DNA from: UBA6898 sp964463135 | GTDB taxonomy: Bacteria > Nitrospirota > Thermodesulfovibrionia > Thermodesulfovibrionales > UBA6898 | Assembly (NCBI GenBank): GCA_964463135.1 | Contig: CAYXBA010000008.1 | Span: 73,813 to 137,812 of the forward strand | Reading direction: 5' to 3' | Length of the DNA stretch: 64,000 nt | Shown: piece by piece, positions 26,720-35,915 of the stretch | Position numbering within the stretch: position 1 is the stretch's first letter | Layout: each line of letters opens with the position of its first letter | Position numbers and translations under genes: made by a program | Notes under the pieces: generated by a model | What the model was told of the DNA's origin: nothing | The model's database searches: none | Seen by the model: only the letters and a program-made list of their open reading frames with translations

Positions 26720-27769
26720 TCAATATACATCATCGTTCGTTCCCTCGGTCTGGTCCGGTCCGGAGCTCTTTACGAAGAACCCGTTTTCTGACACCGTATA
26801 GATGTAGGGACGACCCCAGGGATCCGTTTCATTCGTTATTGCCGCAAGGGAAGGCGGATAGGCCGCATTCTTGATTTGTGCTGTCTCGATGCGGAATCTC
26901 AGCTCCCGGATCATTTTTGACGCATCAAATATTTTCAGCGTGTCATCTTTTTGCATGAATACAACCACAAAAGACAGGATCAGCGACGCGGCCACCGCAA
27001 GATAGGGGACATACTTCAGGGCTGCCCCTGTTTTTCCTGCCTCGGCCAGGCCTCCAGCCGGCATGACCGGTGCTGCGGACCGGGCATCTACCAGACCCTT
27101 CTCCATGAGCGAAAGGAAGGTCTTGGAGACCAGATAGCTGTCCATGCCGGTAAGATCAATAATGGTGCTGACATCATTTTCACCGTCAACGCAGGCCAAG
27201 ACTTCTGCCTCCTCTTCGGTCAGCCCGGAGATATCATCGCCCTTTCGCATGAAAAGTGTATCAAGGGTGATCCTGTCCTTGATGATCGAGAGCTCATCAA
27301 CGATCCTGAGCCCTTCCATGAGCAGGTGCTGGGTGTCGAGCGAGAAGGGAAGGTCCTTGTCCTGCGGCACGCCCTGTGCAGTAAACTCATAGGTCCCCTG
27401 CTGCCAGCCGAAGAGCTGGACAACGGTCTCGGTGATCTGGGTGTTCAGGATATCCTGTATCTTTTCCTTGTCCACCAGTTCCCGTTGTATCAAGGCTGTG
27501 CCGAGCTTTATGCCGGACCTGCGCTGCTCTTCAAGCACGGACTTGAGATCCTCATCCTTGATCAACCCTCTTTTTACGAGGATCTTGCCGAGGCGGTTGT
27601 CCTCGTTCCTCTTCTTGGACTCGGCTCCAACGATATTCCCATCCACGAACAGGAGTTTGACCTTGTCTGCCTTGCCGTCAAGCGCAAGAACGCCGGTCTT
27701 TCGCTGAAAGTAGATCAGCTGAAGAATATCAGCAAGTCCGAAGTCTTTTAATGAACCTTCTAAAGCCAT
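26720..27769 (-). CDS. PATAN/DUF4388 protein with membrane helix and pseudopilin-like C-terminus
   Basis: A 349-residue protein. Residues 1-~150 are a DUF4388 (PATAN) region: GSLKDFGLADILQLIYFQRKTG, LLFVDGNIVGAES, LGKILVKRGLI, LFGWQQGTYEF; the second part resembles the GspE N-terminal fold. After ~170 comes a winged-helix-like stretch, a membrane helix (~255-272, YVPYLAVAASLILSFVVVF), and a C-terminal domain like type II secretion pseudopilins: DPWGRPYIYTVSENGFFVKS, SSGPDQTEGTNDDVY. So a signalling domain is probably cytoplasmic and a pilin-like head is outside. It overlaps the TPR gene by 10 bases. Function unknown; an envelope or motility link is inference. Confidence 0.75.
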   Translation of the reverse strand: MALEGSLKDFGLADILQLIYFQRKTGVLALDGKADKVKLLFVDGNIVGAESKKRNEDNRLGKILVKRGLIKDEDLKSVLEEQRRSGIKLGTALIQRELVDKEKIQDILNTQITETVVQLFGWQQGTYEFTAQGVPQDKDLPFSLDTQHLLMEGLRIVDELSIIKDRITLDTLFMRKGDDISGLTEEEAEVLACVDGENDVSTIIDLTGMDSYLVSKTFLSLMEKGLVDARSAAPVMPAGGLAEAGKTGAALKYVPYLAVAASLILSFVVVFMQKDDTLKIFDASKMIRELRFRIETAQIKNAAYPPSLAAITNETDPWGRPYIYTVSENGFFVKSSGPDQTEGTNDDVY

Positions 27770-29430
27770 CCTTTGGATATCCTCTGGCGTGTAAAGATGT
27801 TCGAAATGATAAGCACAATCACTGCTATCAGCAGTGATGCGAGATTCACAACCCAGTGAGTCCCCCGGGTATCAGGAGACATAAAAAACGTGGCCAGGGG
27901 AAAGAGCAGGAAGAACAGAAAAGGCCACATAAAGAAAAAACCGTACAGGATCTTCCCTGCATAGACCTGGGAGGAGCCCGGAATGACGAAAGAAAGCAGT
28001 TTCATGATATCCCTGCGCCGCTTCTGATGCTCATAAATGGACAACAGCTGGGCCACACGCTCTTTTGCCTCGATCTCCTCGAGTTTTATGAGGGAGCGGA
28101 AACATTGCGGGCACATCTGTCCCCACATGATATGTTTTTCGCAGCGCGGGCAGAAGATCTGATTGCACCTCCTGCAGCGATATGCCTTGTTCCCGGTGTG
28201 CCTGTTCATCATATAAAAGGCGAGTATCAGTATCAGGGCAGAAAGCGAAATGGTCCAGACCGGAAGCACGGAAAGATTGAATGTTGACGTCTTGCCCGGC
28301 ATATGCCGCGCAAGTGCCCAAAGAGCTGACTGGGAGATGGTCTCATCAGCAACGAACCTGTTGGGGTGCCTGCTATAGATTGCCCGATAACCGGCCACAG
28401 CATCCCGGTCGATCTCGAGGGCCTTGCTGAAGTATTCATTACCTTTCTCAAAGTCCAGGGCCTCCCGCGAAATCTGGGACAGATTGTAATATGCGGACGC
28501 AAGGGGCTGAATAGCTATGGCCGCAAGGTAGCTTTTGGCAGCTTCGTCCATATTGTTGCGGGCAACATACAGATTGCCGAGGTTTACATGCAACGGCGCG
28601 TCGGCCTTTGTTTGCATGAGGGTGCTATAGACCTCAAGGGCCTCATCATAGGCTGCTGTGCGTTTCAGCGCCAGTCCGTACGAAAATTGCGCAGGAGGTT
28701 CAGCTGATGGTTTGAGCGCAGAGAGGGCATACGTATTACCCTTTGACTCATTGACATCGACAACAGCTTTCATGGTGCCTGATGACGAGACTTGCAGAAA
28801 CTGTGCGGCTGCCCTGAAGACAAAAGGAGAGAGCAGAAGAAAGACCAGGTAGGCATATACGAGGGCCTTGTCTATTTTGGACATGTACAGGCCAAGCAGG
28901 ACCAGAACGCCGGCAAGAAACAGGAGAGGGCTGATCAGAGAAAATACAAAGAGGACCAGCAGCAAAGCCGCATTTTTTGCGGATTCCTCAACCTCATGGG
29001 ACAGCAGCGGCAGGTCGCTGAATAGCCGGATAAGTACGATAATGAATATAACAACAATGAACGAGAGCACGAGACCCAGGAACGCGCTGCCGGTCAGACT
29101 GAACGACCACCAGAAGTTTCGCGAATAGGCGCTGATGCCTGCGACGAGATGATCAACGCTGTTAAGTATGCCGTCGTAGCTCAGGGAGAACGTTGCCCGG
29201 GCACGTGCAAAGTGCACTGCAGGAAGGTCAGGCGAGTACGCAGCAGCTCTGCTCAGCAGGGCTGCTGCCTGAGCCTTGTCAGCCTGAGCCGCCTCCTGAA
29301 GCAGAAGGTATGCGGCTGTCTCCGAGTTCCTGATCCCGCTGTTGAGCTGGGATTCAATAAACTCGTCAGCAAAAGCTGTTATTGGCGATAGTAATAAGCA
29401 AAAGAAGAGAAAAAAAGTCAGTTTTCTCAT
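27760..29430 (-). CDS. TPR-containing membrane protein with zinc ribbon
   Basis: A 556-residue protein. Signal peptide (MRKLTFFLFFCLLLSPITAFA), a short helical repeat region (~30-100), three or four membrane helices (~115-215), TPR repeats (~250-340: YGLALKRTAAYDEALEVYSTL, DAPLHVNLGNLYVARNNMDEA, SAYYNLSQISREALDFEKGN), another helix, a zinc ribbon (CRRCNQIFCPRCEKH and CPQCF), then two more helices with VPGSSQVYAGK. No family function is known to me. It is coupled on both sides: ATGA overlap with plsY and 10-base overlap with the PATAN gene. Confidence 0.7.
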   Translation of the reverse strand: MRKLTFFLFFCLLLSPITAFADEFIESQLNSGIRNSETAAYLLLQEAAQADKAQAAALLSRAAAYSPDLPAVHFARARATFSLSYDGILNSVDHLVAGISAYSRNFWWSFSLTGSAFLGLVLSFIVVIFIIVLIRLFSDLPLLSHEVEESAKNAALLLVLFVFSLISPLLFLAGVLVLLGLYMSKIDKALVYAYLVFLLLSPFVFRAAAQFLQVSSSGTMKAVVDVNESKGNTYALSALKPSAEPPAQFSYGLALKRTAAYDEALEVYSTLMQTKADAPLHVNLGNLYVARNNMDEAAKSYLAAIAIQPLASAYYNLSQISREALDFEKGNEYFSKALEIDRDAVAGYRAIYSRHPNRFVADETISQSALWALARHMPGKTSTFNLSVLPVWTISLSALILILAFYMMNRHTGNKAYRCRRCNQIFCPRCEKHIMWGQMCPQCFRSLIKLEEIEAKERVAQLLSIYEHQKRRRDIMKLLSFVIPGSSQVYAGKILYGFFFMWPFLFFLLFPLATFFMSPDTRGTHWVVNLASLLIAVIVLIISNIFTRQRISKGWL

Positions 29431-30011
29431 GCCTTCCTGCCGATCCTGGATTCTGTGCCTGCAATCAGGCGCCTGATATTGTCCTTATGACGCACTAACA
29501 ATATTATACTTATAATAATTGCAATGGGAAGTTTTTCCTTTGCATCAAGGAGAAAGACGGCAAAGGGCAGGCTGCTGAACGAGGTAATTGCGCCGAGGGA
29601 AGAGTATCGGGTCAACGCTACGGTCATAAGCCAGATAATAACCGTTGTCAGAGCTGCGGGCGGGGCATAGATACTGAGGACCCCGAGGCTGGTCGCGACG
29701 CCCTTCCCCCCCCTAAATTTTAGAAAAATCGAGTAGTTATGGCCGAGTACGGCCATGATCCCGACGGCCCCCTGGGATACGATGCCGGTATCAAAATATC
29801 GTGCAAGCAGAACAGCTGCCATTCCCTTGGCAAAATCTCCGGCCAGGGTGGCGAGTGCCGGCAGTTTTCCGGTTGTCCGGAGGACGTTTGTTGCGCCTAT
29901 ATTCCCACTGCCGACCTTCTGCAGGTCAATGCCGCGGATACCCGCCATGATCTGCCCGAACGGCATGGACCCGATCAGAAAAGCGGCAAGCGACAGAAAT
30001 GCAAGTTTCAC
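29427..30011 (-). CDS. plsY: Glycerol-3-phosphate acyltransferase PlsY
   Basis: Inner-membrane enzyme that moves an acyl group from acyl-phosphate to glycerol-3-phosphate, the first step of phospholipid synthesis. At 194 residues with five hydrophobic segments it is typical. Motifs: GSMPFGQIMA (N-terminal), VGSGNIGATNVLRTTGK (motif 1), LGHNYSIFLKFRGGKGVATSLG (motif 2). It overlaps pgsA by four bases, so two phospholipid genes are coupled. Confidence 0.95.
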   Translation of the reverse strand: MKLAFLSLAAFLIGSMPFGQIMAGIRGIDLQKVGSGNIGATNVLRTTGKLPALATLAGDFAKGMAAVLLARYFDTGIVSQGAVGIMAVLGHNYSIFLKFRGGKGVATSLGVLSIYAPPAALTTVIIWLMTVALTRYSSLGAITSFSSLPFAVFLLDAKEKLPIAIIISIILLVRHKDNIRRLIAGTESRIGRKA

Positions 30012-30550
30012 ACTTTTCTCCAGAACGAGATCGTGTACTGCACTCCTGATACAACTGCGAGAATGACCGCAATGCCGATAAAGCCGCGGCCAATATCATA
30101 AAGGTCAAGAGGGAGATGGTCGAAGAAGGTGCCGGTAAGTATCAGACAGAGCACTCCTGTGATCTGTGCTGCTGTTTTCAGCTTCCCCCCCATTTCTGCC
30201 GCAATAACAATGTCCTTTGACAGGGCCACTACTCTGAGCGCCGTAACAAGGAACTCTCTTACGATCAGTATTATTGCCACTTCAACAGGAAGCCGTTCCA
30301 TATCGACCAGTACAATAAGTGCCGAAATGACGAGAAACTTATCGGCAATAGGGTCCATGATGATCCCGAATTTTGTGATCTGACCGGAACGCCGTGCCAG
30401 GTACCCGTCGAGAAAGTCGGTTATTGAGGCTATGCTGAAGACCAGAGCGCCAAAAATGGGGTGTTTGTCAACGGAAAGAACAAAGAAAGGTATCAGGACG
30501 ATCCTGCTCAGCGTCAGGATCGTGGGCAGGTTAAGTCTCAAAGTACGCAT
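30008..30550 (-). CDS. pgsA: CDP-diacylglycerol-glycerol-3-phosphate 3-phosphatidyltransferase
   Basis: Makes phosphatidylglycerol phosphate. At 180 residues with several membrane helices it is usual length. The CDP-alcohol phosphotransferase signature is complete: TDFLDGYLARRSGQITKFG then IMDPIADK (DGxxAR...G...D...D). It starts inside the end of kdsC (20-base overlap) and ends in an ATGA overlap with plsY. Confidence 0.95.
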   Translation of the reverse strand: MRTLRLNLPTILTLSRIVLIPFFVLSVDKHPIFGALVFSIASITDFLDGYLARRSGQITKFGIIMDPIADKFLVISALIVLVDMERLPVEVAIILIVREFLVTALRVVALSKDIVIAAEMGGKLKTAAQITGVLCLILTGTFFDHLPLDLYDIGRGFIGIAVILAVVSGVQYTISFWRKV

Positions 30551-31097
30551 CGAACATCCCTTTCCAGAGGCCTTTGGCCCTAAGAATAAAGTCTGTAACT
30601 TCCCTTACCGCTCCCCTCCCTCCCGGGTTTTTCGTGACCATGAGGGCGTATTTTTTTGCCTCATCCGCTGCATCAGAAACAGCCACCGGCAGACCGACAA
30701 CTGACATGATCGGCGCGTCGATGATATCATCCCCGACATAAGCCACTTCATGGTCTTTCAGAGCATGCTGCTTCAGGAGACGGGCATAGGCCACCTTCTT
30801 GTTCAGACACTTCTGAAAAACCTCGGTAATGCCCAGTTCATGGGCCCGTCTTTCCACGACCTTTGACTGTCTGCCGGTGATGATCGCGATCCGTATGCCG
30901 GCCTGCCGCAGCATCTTGATGCCATGGCCGTCCCTGACATGAAAGGCCTTGTATTCGTTGCGTGCATTATCCAGAATAATGCTTCCGTCAGTGAGAACAC
31001 CGTCCACGTCGAGGATCAGAAGTTTAATCCCCTGTGCGATTTTTTTTGCAGTACCCTTTGCCTTTTCCCCGTTGCCTTTTGCTACAAGTGGTTTCAT
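30531..31097 (-). CDS. kdsC: KDO-8-phosphate phosphatase KdsC
   Basis: Removes phosphate from KDO-8-phosphate. HAD superfamily, C0 type without a large cap, 188 residues. Seen: LILDVDGVLTDGSII (nucleophile Asp and acid Asp), IITGRQSKVVERRA, and YVGDDIIDAPIMSVVG (metal Asp). It follows kdsD with no gap (31098/31097). Confidence 0.94.
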   Translation of the reverse strand: MKPLVAKGNGEKAKGTAKKIAQGIKLLILDVDGVLTDGSIILDNARNEYKAFHVRDGHGIKMLRQAGIRIAIITGRQSKVVERRAHELGITEVFQKCLNKKVAYARLLKQHALKDHEVAYVGDDIIDAPIMSVVGLPVAVSDAADEAKKYALMVTKNPGGRGAVREVTDFILRAKGLWKGMFDAYFET

Positions 31098-32072
31098 CTA
31101 TGCGATCCCTTTTTTCAATATGTCATGGATATGGATCACGCCTGCTATCCGGTCATTTGCGCCAATGACAACCAGCGCAGATATAGCATGCTTTTCCATA
31201 ACAGCCAGGGCCTTGGCTGCGAGTTCATCCTCTGCAATGACCCGGGGATTCCGGGTCATCACATCACCGGCCTTCATGTCAAAGAAGTCTTTGCCCCATT
31301 TTTCGATGCCTCTTCGGACATCGCCATCAGTAATGATGCCGCTCATGGCTCCGCTGCCCTCTGCGACAACGGTTATGCCGAGCCGCTTCGAAGATATTTC
31401 GATGACCGCAGCGGTGAGTGATGCATCCGGCCGCGTGAGCGGCAGAGAGTCGCCGGAGTGCATCAGGTCCTTTACCCGGATAAAAAGCTTTTTCCCAAGG
31501 CTGCCGCTCGGATGGAAAGAGGCAAAATCATCCTGCTGGAACCCACGCTTGGTGAGAAGTGCAACTGCGATCGCATCTCCCATGGCAAGCGCTGCTGTTG
31601 TGGATGCCGTTGGTACTATGCCGAGCGGACAGGCCTCTTCCTGGACAGATATGTCGAGATTGACCTCTGCGGCCTTTGCAAGCGTTGACGCGTGGTTCCC
31701 GGTCAGTGCAATAAGCTCTACATTAAATCGCTTAAGGAACGGTATGATGCCGATGATCTCATCAGTTTCACCGCTGTTGGATATCGCAATGATGACATCG
31801 TCAGCGGTCACCATGCCGAGGTCGCCATGGCTCGCTTCAGCCGGGTGCATGAAGAAGGACGGTGTACCGGTGGACGCAAGGGTGGCTGCGATCTTCTTGC
31901 CGACCAATCCTGATTTACCCATACCGGTGACAACAACCCTCCCCTTGCTGTTGAGGATGATGTTGACGGCCTTTTCAAATCCCTGATCAAGCCGGTCAAT
32001 AAGGCCGCTGACAGCATCTGCCTCTATCTGCAGGACCTTTTTTGCGATCTCAATGCTGTTTTGGGTCTTCAT
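31098..32072 (-). CDS. kdsD: D-arabinose-5-phosphate isomerase KdsD
   Basis: Converts ribulose-5-phosphate to arabinose-5-phosphate, the first KDO precursor. At 324 residues it has an N-terminal SIS domain (VVVTGMGKSGLVGKKIAATLAS; PAEASHGDLGM; AISNSGETDEI) and two C-terminal CBS domains (DLMHSGDSLPL...; MTRNPRVIAEDELAAKALAVM). It lies between the secreted coiled-coil gene and kdsC. Confidence 0.95.
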   Translation of the reverse strand: MKTQNSIEIAKKVLQIEADAVSGLIDRLDQGFEKAVNIILNSKGRVVVTGMGKSGLVGKKIAATLASTGTPSFFMHPAEASHGDLGMVTADDVIIAISNSGETDEIIGIIPFLKRFNVELIALTGNHASTLAKAAEVNLDISVQEEACPLGIVPTASTTAALAMGDAIAVALLTKRGFQQDDFASFHPSGSLGKKLFIRVKDLMHSGDSLPLTRPDASLTAAVIEISSKRLGITVVAEGSGAMSGIITDGDVRRGIEKWGKDFFDMKAGDVMTRNPRVIAEDELAAKALAVMEKHAISALVVIGANDRIAGVIHIHDILKKGIA

Positions 32073-32078
32073 CTGTTT

Positions 32079-32558
32079 CTAGTCGAACTGGCATCTCAGC
32101 CAGCCCGGTTTTATTCCCTTTCTGTGAGCTTCATGTTCGATATCGGTCAGACTGCTTTCAGCGGAATGCAGATGGTCCTTTGCCTTTTTGAGTCTGCCCT
32201 GCAGCGTGTTCATTTTTCTGGCGGTACGAACAGTCTTCGACTCCTCCCGTGAGATCGCTTCTTCCCGTTCTCTTACCTCCCGGTCTGCTTTTTCAATCTC
32301 TTTCTTTGCCGAAGTTGTTCTCTTGCACCAGTATTCCGGGTCCTCTTTCCCGCGGACTTTTTTGTTCCCCTCTGTTTTTTCATGCGGTGCTGCCCGTCCC
32401 TGCTCGTAAGGCCGGTTGTCAGAAGGACTGCGGTACTTTTCTATATCAGCATTCGAAAACGAGGGCGGCGGGGCTTCGCAGAGACCTGATCCTGAAAAAA
32501 GAAAAAGCATGGCCGTTGTCAGGGCCAGAGAAAGCAGGGTCCGGGAAGAGGTATTCAA
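32079..32558 (-). CDS. Secreted coiled-coil protein of unknown function in the KDO operon
   Basis: A 159-residue protein with a signal peptide (MNTSSRTLLSLALTTAMLFLFSGSGLCEA), a polar middle region (DIEKYRSPSDNRPYEQG), a segment with EDPEYWCKR, and a long charged coiled coil (~85-145, KEIEKADREVREREEAI...). It ends with GIKPGWLRCQFD; two cysteines outside the signal peptide could form a disulphide. Not a family I recognise. It overlaps kdsA by four bases and kdsD follows six bases later, so it is made with the KDO enzymes but placed in the periplasm. Confidence 0.75.
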   Translation of the reverse strand: MNTSSRTLLSLALTTAMLFLFSGSGLCEAPPPSFSNADIEKYRSPSDNRPYEQGRAAPHEKTEGNKKVRGKEDPEYWCKRTTSAKKEIEKADREVREREEAISREESKTVRTARKMNTLQGRLKKAKDHLHSAESSLTDIEHEAHRKGIKPGWLRCQFD

Positions 32559-33391
32559 GCGGCAGGCCCCTGGTTTGCGGCGGTCTGTGCGGTTACGAGG
32601 TCATGCACGGCCTTGACCCGCTGCAGGAAGCCCTGTAACGCGTCAAGCCTGATCATGTTCGGTCCGTCGCATAAAGCCCTTTCAGGGTCAGGATGGACCT
32701 CCATAAAGAGTCCGTCAATTCCTGCAGCAACAGCGGCCTTTGCCATCGGCTCGGCGAACTCCCGCTGCCCTCCTGAACTGGTGCCTTTCCCGCCGGGCAG
32801 CTGCAGGCTGTGTGTTACGTCAAAGATCACCGGATACCCGAAAGAACGCATGATCGGGAAAGCCCTGAAGTCGACAACCAGATTATTGTACCCGAACGAT
32901 ACGCCGCGCTCAGTGATAAAAAGGTCCTGATTGCCGCTGGATATGAACTTATCAATGATATTCCTGACGTCCCAGGGAGCCAGGAACTGTCCCTTTTTAA
33001 TATTCACCGGTTTGTTGGTCTGTGCTGCTGCCAGCACGAGATCTGTCTGCCTGCAGAGGAATGCCGGTATCTGGAGCGCATCAAGCACTTCAGCTGCAGG
33101 ACCGATCTCCTCCATGGTATGAATGTCGGCAATGATCGGGACCTGGAGTTTTGATCTGATGTCAGCAAGTATTCTGAGGCCCCGGTCAATGCCGGGTCCG
33201 CGGAATGCTGAGATGGAGGTTCGGTTCGCCTTGTCAAAGGAGCTTTTAAAGACCAATGAGATGTTCAGAGAGGAGCATATTGCCTTCAGCCTCTCCGCAG
33301 TCTCGTACGTCACGGATTCGTCCTCGATGACGCAGGGGCCTGCTATCAGAAACAGTTCACCGGTATGCAGAGTTGCAGAGCCTACGCGCAT
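32555..33391 (-). CDS. kdsA: KDO-8-phosphate synthase KdsA
   Basis: Condenses arabinose-5-phosphate with PEP. At 278 residues it is usual length. Seen: FLIAGPCVIEDE, FKSSFDKANRTSISAFRGPG, LQIPAFLCRQTDLV, VNIKKGQFLAPWDV, and FDVTHSLQLPGG with a metal-type Cys in FLCRQTD region; MEVHPDPERALCDGPN near the end. It lies seven bases after pyrG. Confidence 0.96.
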   Translation of the reverse strand: MRVGSATLHTGELFLIAGPCVIEDESVTYETAERLKAICSSLNISLVFKSSFDKANRTSISAFRGPGIDRGLRILADIRSKLQVPIIADIHTMEEIGPAAEVLDALQIPAFLCRQTDLVLAAAQTNKPVNIKKGQFLAPWDVRNIIDKFISSGNQDLFITERGVSFGYNNLVVDFRAFPIMRSFGYPVIFDVTHSLQLPGGKGTSSGGQREFAEPMAKAAVAAGIDGLFMEVHPDPERALCDGPNMIRLDALQGFLQRVKAVHDLVTAQTAANQGPAA

Positions 33392-33398
33392 GGTTCTC

Positions 33399-35072
33399 TC
33401 AATCCTTGTTCAATTCCCTGACATCTGATTTCGCATCAGGGAAAAGGGACTGCTTGCCCCTGAGCGAGGCCTCAATGAACGACCTGAAGAGCGGGTGCGG
33501 ATCTGTCGGCCTTGACTTGAACTCGGGATGGAACTGGCAGCCGAGGAACCATGGATGCTCTTCTATCTCGACGATCTCAACAAGTTCCCCGTCAGGGCTT
33601 GTCCCGCTGATCTTCATGCCCATGCGGGTCAGGACTCCCTTGTATGCATTGTTGAACTCATAGCGGTGGCGGTGACGCTCAGAGATCTCTTTCTGTCTAT
33701 AGGATGCAGAGGCGTTGGTGTTCTGCTCAATGACACAGGGATACGCGCCGAGCCGCATGGTGCCGCCCTTGTGAGAGCTCTCGGTGCGTTCTTCGACCTT
33801 TCCTTTTCTGAAATCGAACCATTTCTCCATGAGGTAGATGACAGGCGCCTGGGTGTTCAGGTCGAATTCGGAGCTGTTTGCCTTGAGTTCGCAGACGTTT
33901 CTGGCGAACTCGATGACCGCGCACTGCATGCCGAGGCATATGCCGAAAAAGGGTATTTTCTTTTCCCGTGCGTACCGGACCGACTCGATCTTGCCCTCGA
34001 TGCCGCGGTACCCGAATCCGCCCGGCACCAGGATGCCGTCAACGTCCGAGAGATACTTTTCCGGACCGCTCACCTCGATCTCCTCAGAGTCGACCCAGTG
34101 GAAATCTACTTTGCAGTCATTGGCTATGCCGCCATGGATCAACGCCTCGGTAAGGCTCTTGTAGGAATCCTTGAGTCCGACATACTTGCCGACGATAGCA
34201 ATGGTCACCTCATGCTTCGGCTCCTTCACCTTCCTGACGATATCTTTCCACTGCGCGAGATCCATCTCCTTTTGGGAAAGGTCGAGCTTCCTGACGATGA
34301 GCTGCTCTATGCCCTCGGCGTTGAGCGCAAGGGGCACTTCATAAATGGTGTCAACATCGATCGCATTGATGACCGCATCGGTCTCAAGATTGCAGTGGAT
34401 CGCTATCTTCCTTTTTGCCTCAGGCGGGATGAGCCGATCTGTTCTGCAGAGCAGGATGTCAGGCTGGATACCGATCGCACGCAGTTCCTTTACGCTGTGC
34501 TGGGTCGGCTTTGTCTTGAGCTCGCCGGATGTCTTGATATAGGGGACAAGGGTCAGGTGCACATAGAGGCAGTTTTCCTTGCCGACATCGTACCGCATCT
34601 GCCGTATCGCCTCAAGGAACGGAAGGCTCTCAATATCGCCGACCGTGCCGCCGATCTCGACGATGACTACGTCATTGCCGTCACCGACCGATTTGATCGC
34701 CTGCTTGATCTCGTCGGTAATATGAGGGACGACCTGGACCGTATCGCCGAGATAGTCGCCGCGCCGCTCTTTGGAAATAACATTGTAATAGATCTTGCCT
34801 GTGGTGAAATTATTCTTCTGTGATGTCCTCATATGGGTGAACCGCTCATAATGACCGAGGTCAAGGTCAGCCTCGGCCCCGTCATCAGACACGAAGACCT
34901 CGCCGTGCTGGAACGGGCTGAGGGTGCCGGGGTCAACATTGATATACGGATCGAGCTTCTGGATGGTCACCTTGAGACCGCCTGCTTCGAGCAGCGCGCC
35001 GATGGATGCAGCCGCGATACCTTTACCAAGTGACGATAAGACCCCGCCGGTTATGAAGATGAATTTAGGCAT
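33399..35072 (-). CDS. pyrG: CTP synthase
   Basis: Aminates UTP to CTP with glutamine. At 557 residues it is full length. N-terminal synthetase: FITGGVLSSLGKGIAAAS, DPYINVDPGTLSPFQHGEVFV, ERFTHMRTSQKNN. C-terminal glutamine amidotransferase: GGFGYRGIEGK, FFGICLGMQ (nucleophile Cys), and HPEF with Glu two residues on. The start overlaps the end of kdsB by 22 bases; CTP is the co-substrate of KdsB, which makes the pairing logical. Confidence 0.97.
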   Translation of the reverse strand: MPKFIFITGGVLSSLGKGIAAASIGALLEAGGLKVTIQKLDPYINVDPGTLSPFQHGEVFVSDDGAEADLDLGHYERFTHMRTSQKNNFTTGKIYYNVISKERRGDYLGDTVQVVPHITDEIKQAIKSVGDGNDVVIVEIGGTVGDIESLPFLEAIRQMRYDVGKENCLYVHLTLVPYIKTSGELKTKPTQHSVKELRAIGIQPDILLCRTDRLIPPEAKRKIAIHCNLETDAVINAIDVDTIYEVPLALNAEGIEQLIVRKLDLSQKEMDLAQWKDIVRKVKEPKHEVTIAIVGKYVGLKDSYKSLTEALIHGGIANDCKVDFHWVDSEEIEVSGPEKYLSDVDGILVPGGFGYRGIEGKIESVRYAREKKIPFFGICLGMQCAVIEFARNVCELKANSSEFDLNTQAPVIYLMEKWFDFRKGKVEERTESSHKGGTMRLGAYPCVIEQNTNASASYRQKEISERHRHRYEFNNAYKGVLTRMGMKISGTSPDGELVEIVEIEEHPWFLGCQFHPEFKSRPTDPHPLFRSFIEASLRGKQSLFPDAKSDVRELNKD

Positions 35073-35827
35073 TGTTCTACCCTTTCTAGATCTTGGGGCG
35101 TATCCACCCCGATTGTTTCAAATAACGTCTCCCCAACCTTTATCCTGAACCCGTTCTCGATAGCCCTGAGCTGCTCGAGTTTCTCGATCATCTCCAGCCG
35201 CGACGGCGGAAGAGATGAGAGCTTCAGCAGAACATCGCGGCGATAGCTGTAAATCCCGACATGCTTAAAACAGTCATGCACGACCAGTTCGCTTTTTGCT
35301 TTCAGCTCCCTGCTCTGCACCAAAGGATCCTTCCATTCATCCCGGTGATAGGGAATCGGCGCACGGGAAAAATACCATGCAAAGCCTTCAGGATCAAATA
35401 CAACCTTTACAACATTGGGGTCGAAGATTTCTCTGCTGTCTCGAATCGGTAATGCCAGCGTGCCGAGAGATGCCCTGTTATCGTCAAGTAAGGATATGAC
35501 CGCATCGATCATCTCAGGCCTGATGAGGGGTTCGTCCCCCTGGACATTGACCATTATATCACAATTCATTGTGGCTGCAACCTCAGCAATACGGTCGGTG
35601 CCTGATTGATGCTCAGGCGATGTAATCACCGCTTTTCCGCCAAAGGAGATCACTGTTTCAAAGATCGTCTCACTGTCGGTCGCTACGATCACCTCGCCGG
35701 CCAGCCGGGCATTACAAGAGTTCTGATATACATGCTGAATAATGGGTATGCCTTTGAGGAGTGCAAGAGGCTTACCCGGAAAACGGGTCGAAGCGTAGCG
35801 GGCAGGTATAACAACGATCGCGGACAT
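35051..35827 (-). CDS. kdsB: CMP-KDO synthetase KdsB
   Basis: Activates KDO with CTP for lipopolysaccharide assembly. About 258 residues. Seen: VVIPARYASTRFPGKPLALL at the N-terminus, VIVATDSE, SGTDRIAEVA, MVNVQGDEPLI, PIPYHRDEW, and HVGIYSYRRDVLL. The start is set at ATG 35827: the earlier in-frame ATG at 35845 lies inside the TATAAT at 35844-35849, so it cannot be in the mRNA if that box is used. First gene of the long envelope operon, divergent from tyrS. Confidence 0.95.
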   Translation of the reverse strand: MSAIVVIPARYASTRFPGKPLALLKGIPIIQHVYQNSCNARLAGEVIVATDSETIFETVISFGGKAVITSPEHQSGTDRIAEVAATMNCDIMVNVQGDEPLIRPEMIDAVISLLDDNRASLGTLALPIRDSREIFDPNVVKVVFDPEGFAWYFSRAPIPYHRDEWKDPLVQSRELKAKSELVVHDCFKHVGIYSYRRDVLLKLSSLPPSRLEMIEKLEQLRAIENGFRIKVGETLFETIGVDTPQDLERVEQCLNSSS

Positions 35828-35843
35828 AGATATCTTGGCAGTC

Positions 35844-35849
35844 ATTATA
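35844..35849 (-). promoter_or_regulatory. TATAAT -10 box of the kdsB operon
   Basis: A perfect TATAAT on the minus strand, 16 bases before the ATG at 35827 and overlapping an earlier in-frame ATG. No strong -35 is seen at 16-18 bases. It would drive kdsB to the PATAN gene. Confidence 0.5.
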
Positions 35850-35915
35850 TACTAATTAACGCGAATCTGGACAGTTGAACCTGCTGTTTGTTCCATGCCG
35901 GACTTATTTCCCAAA

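Noticed and set aside
33528..34823. 431-codon open frame opposite pyrG
   Set aside because: Antisense shadow of a strongly conserved gene; no family motifs and no ribosome-binding site.
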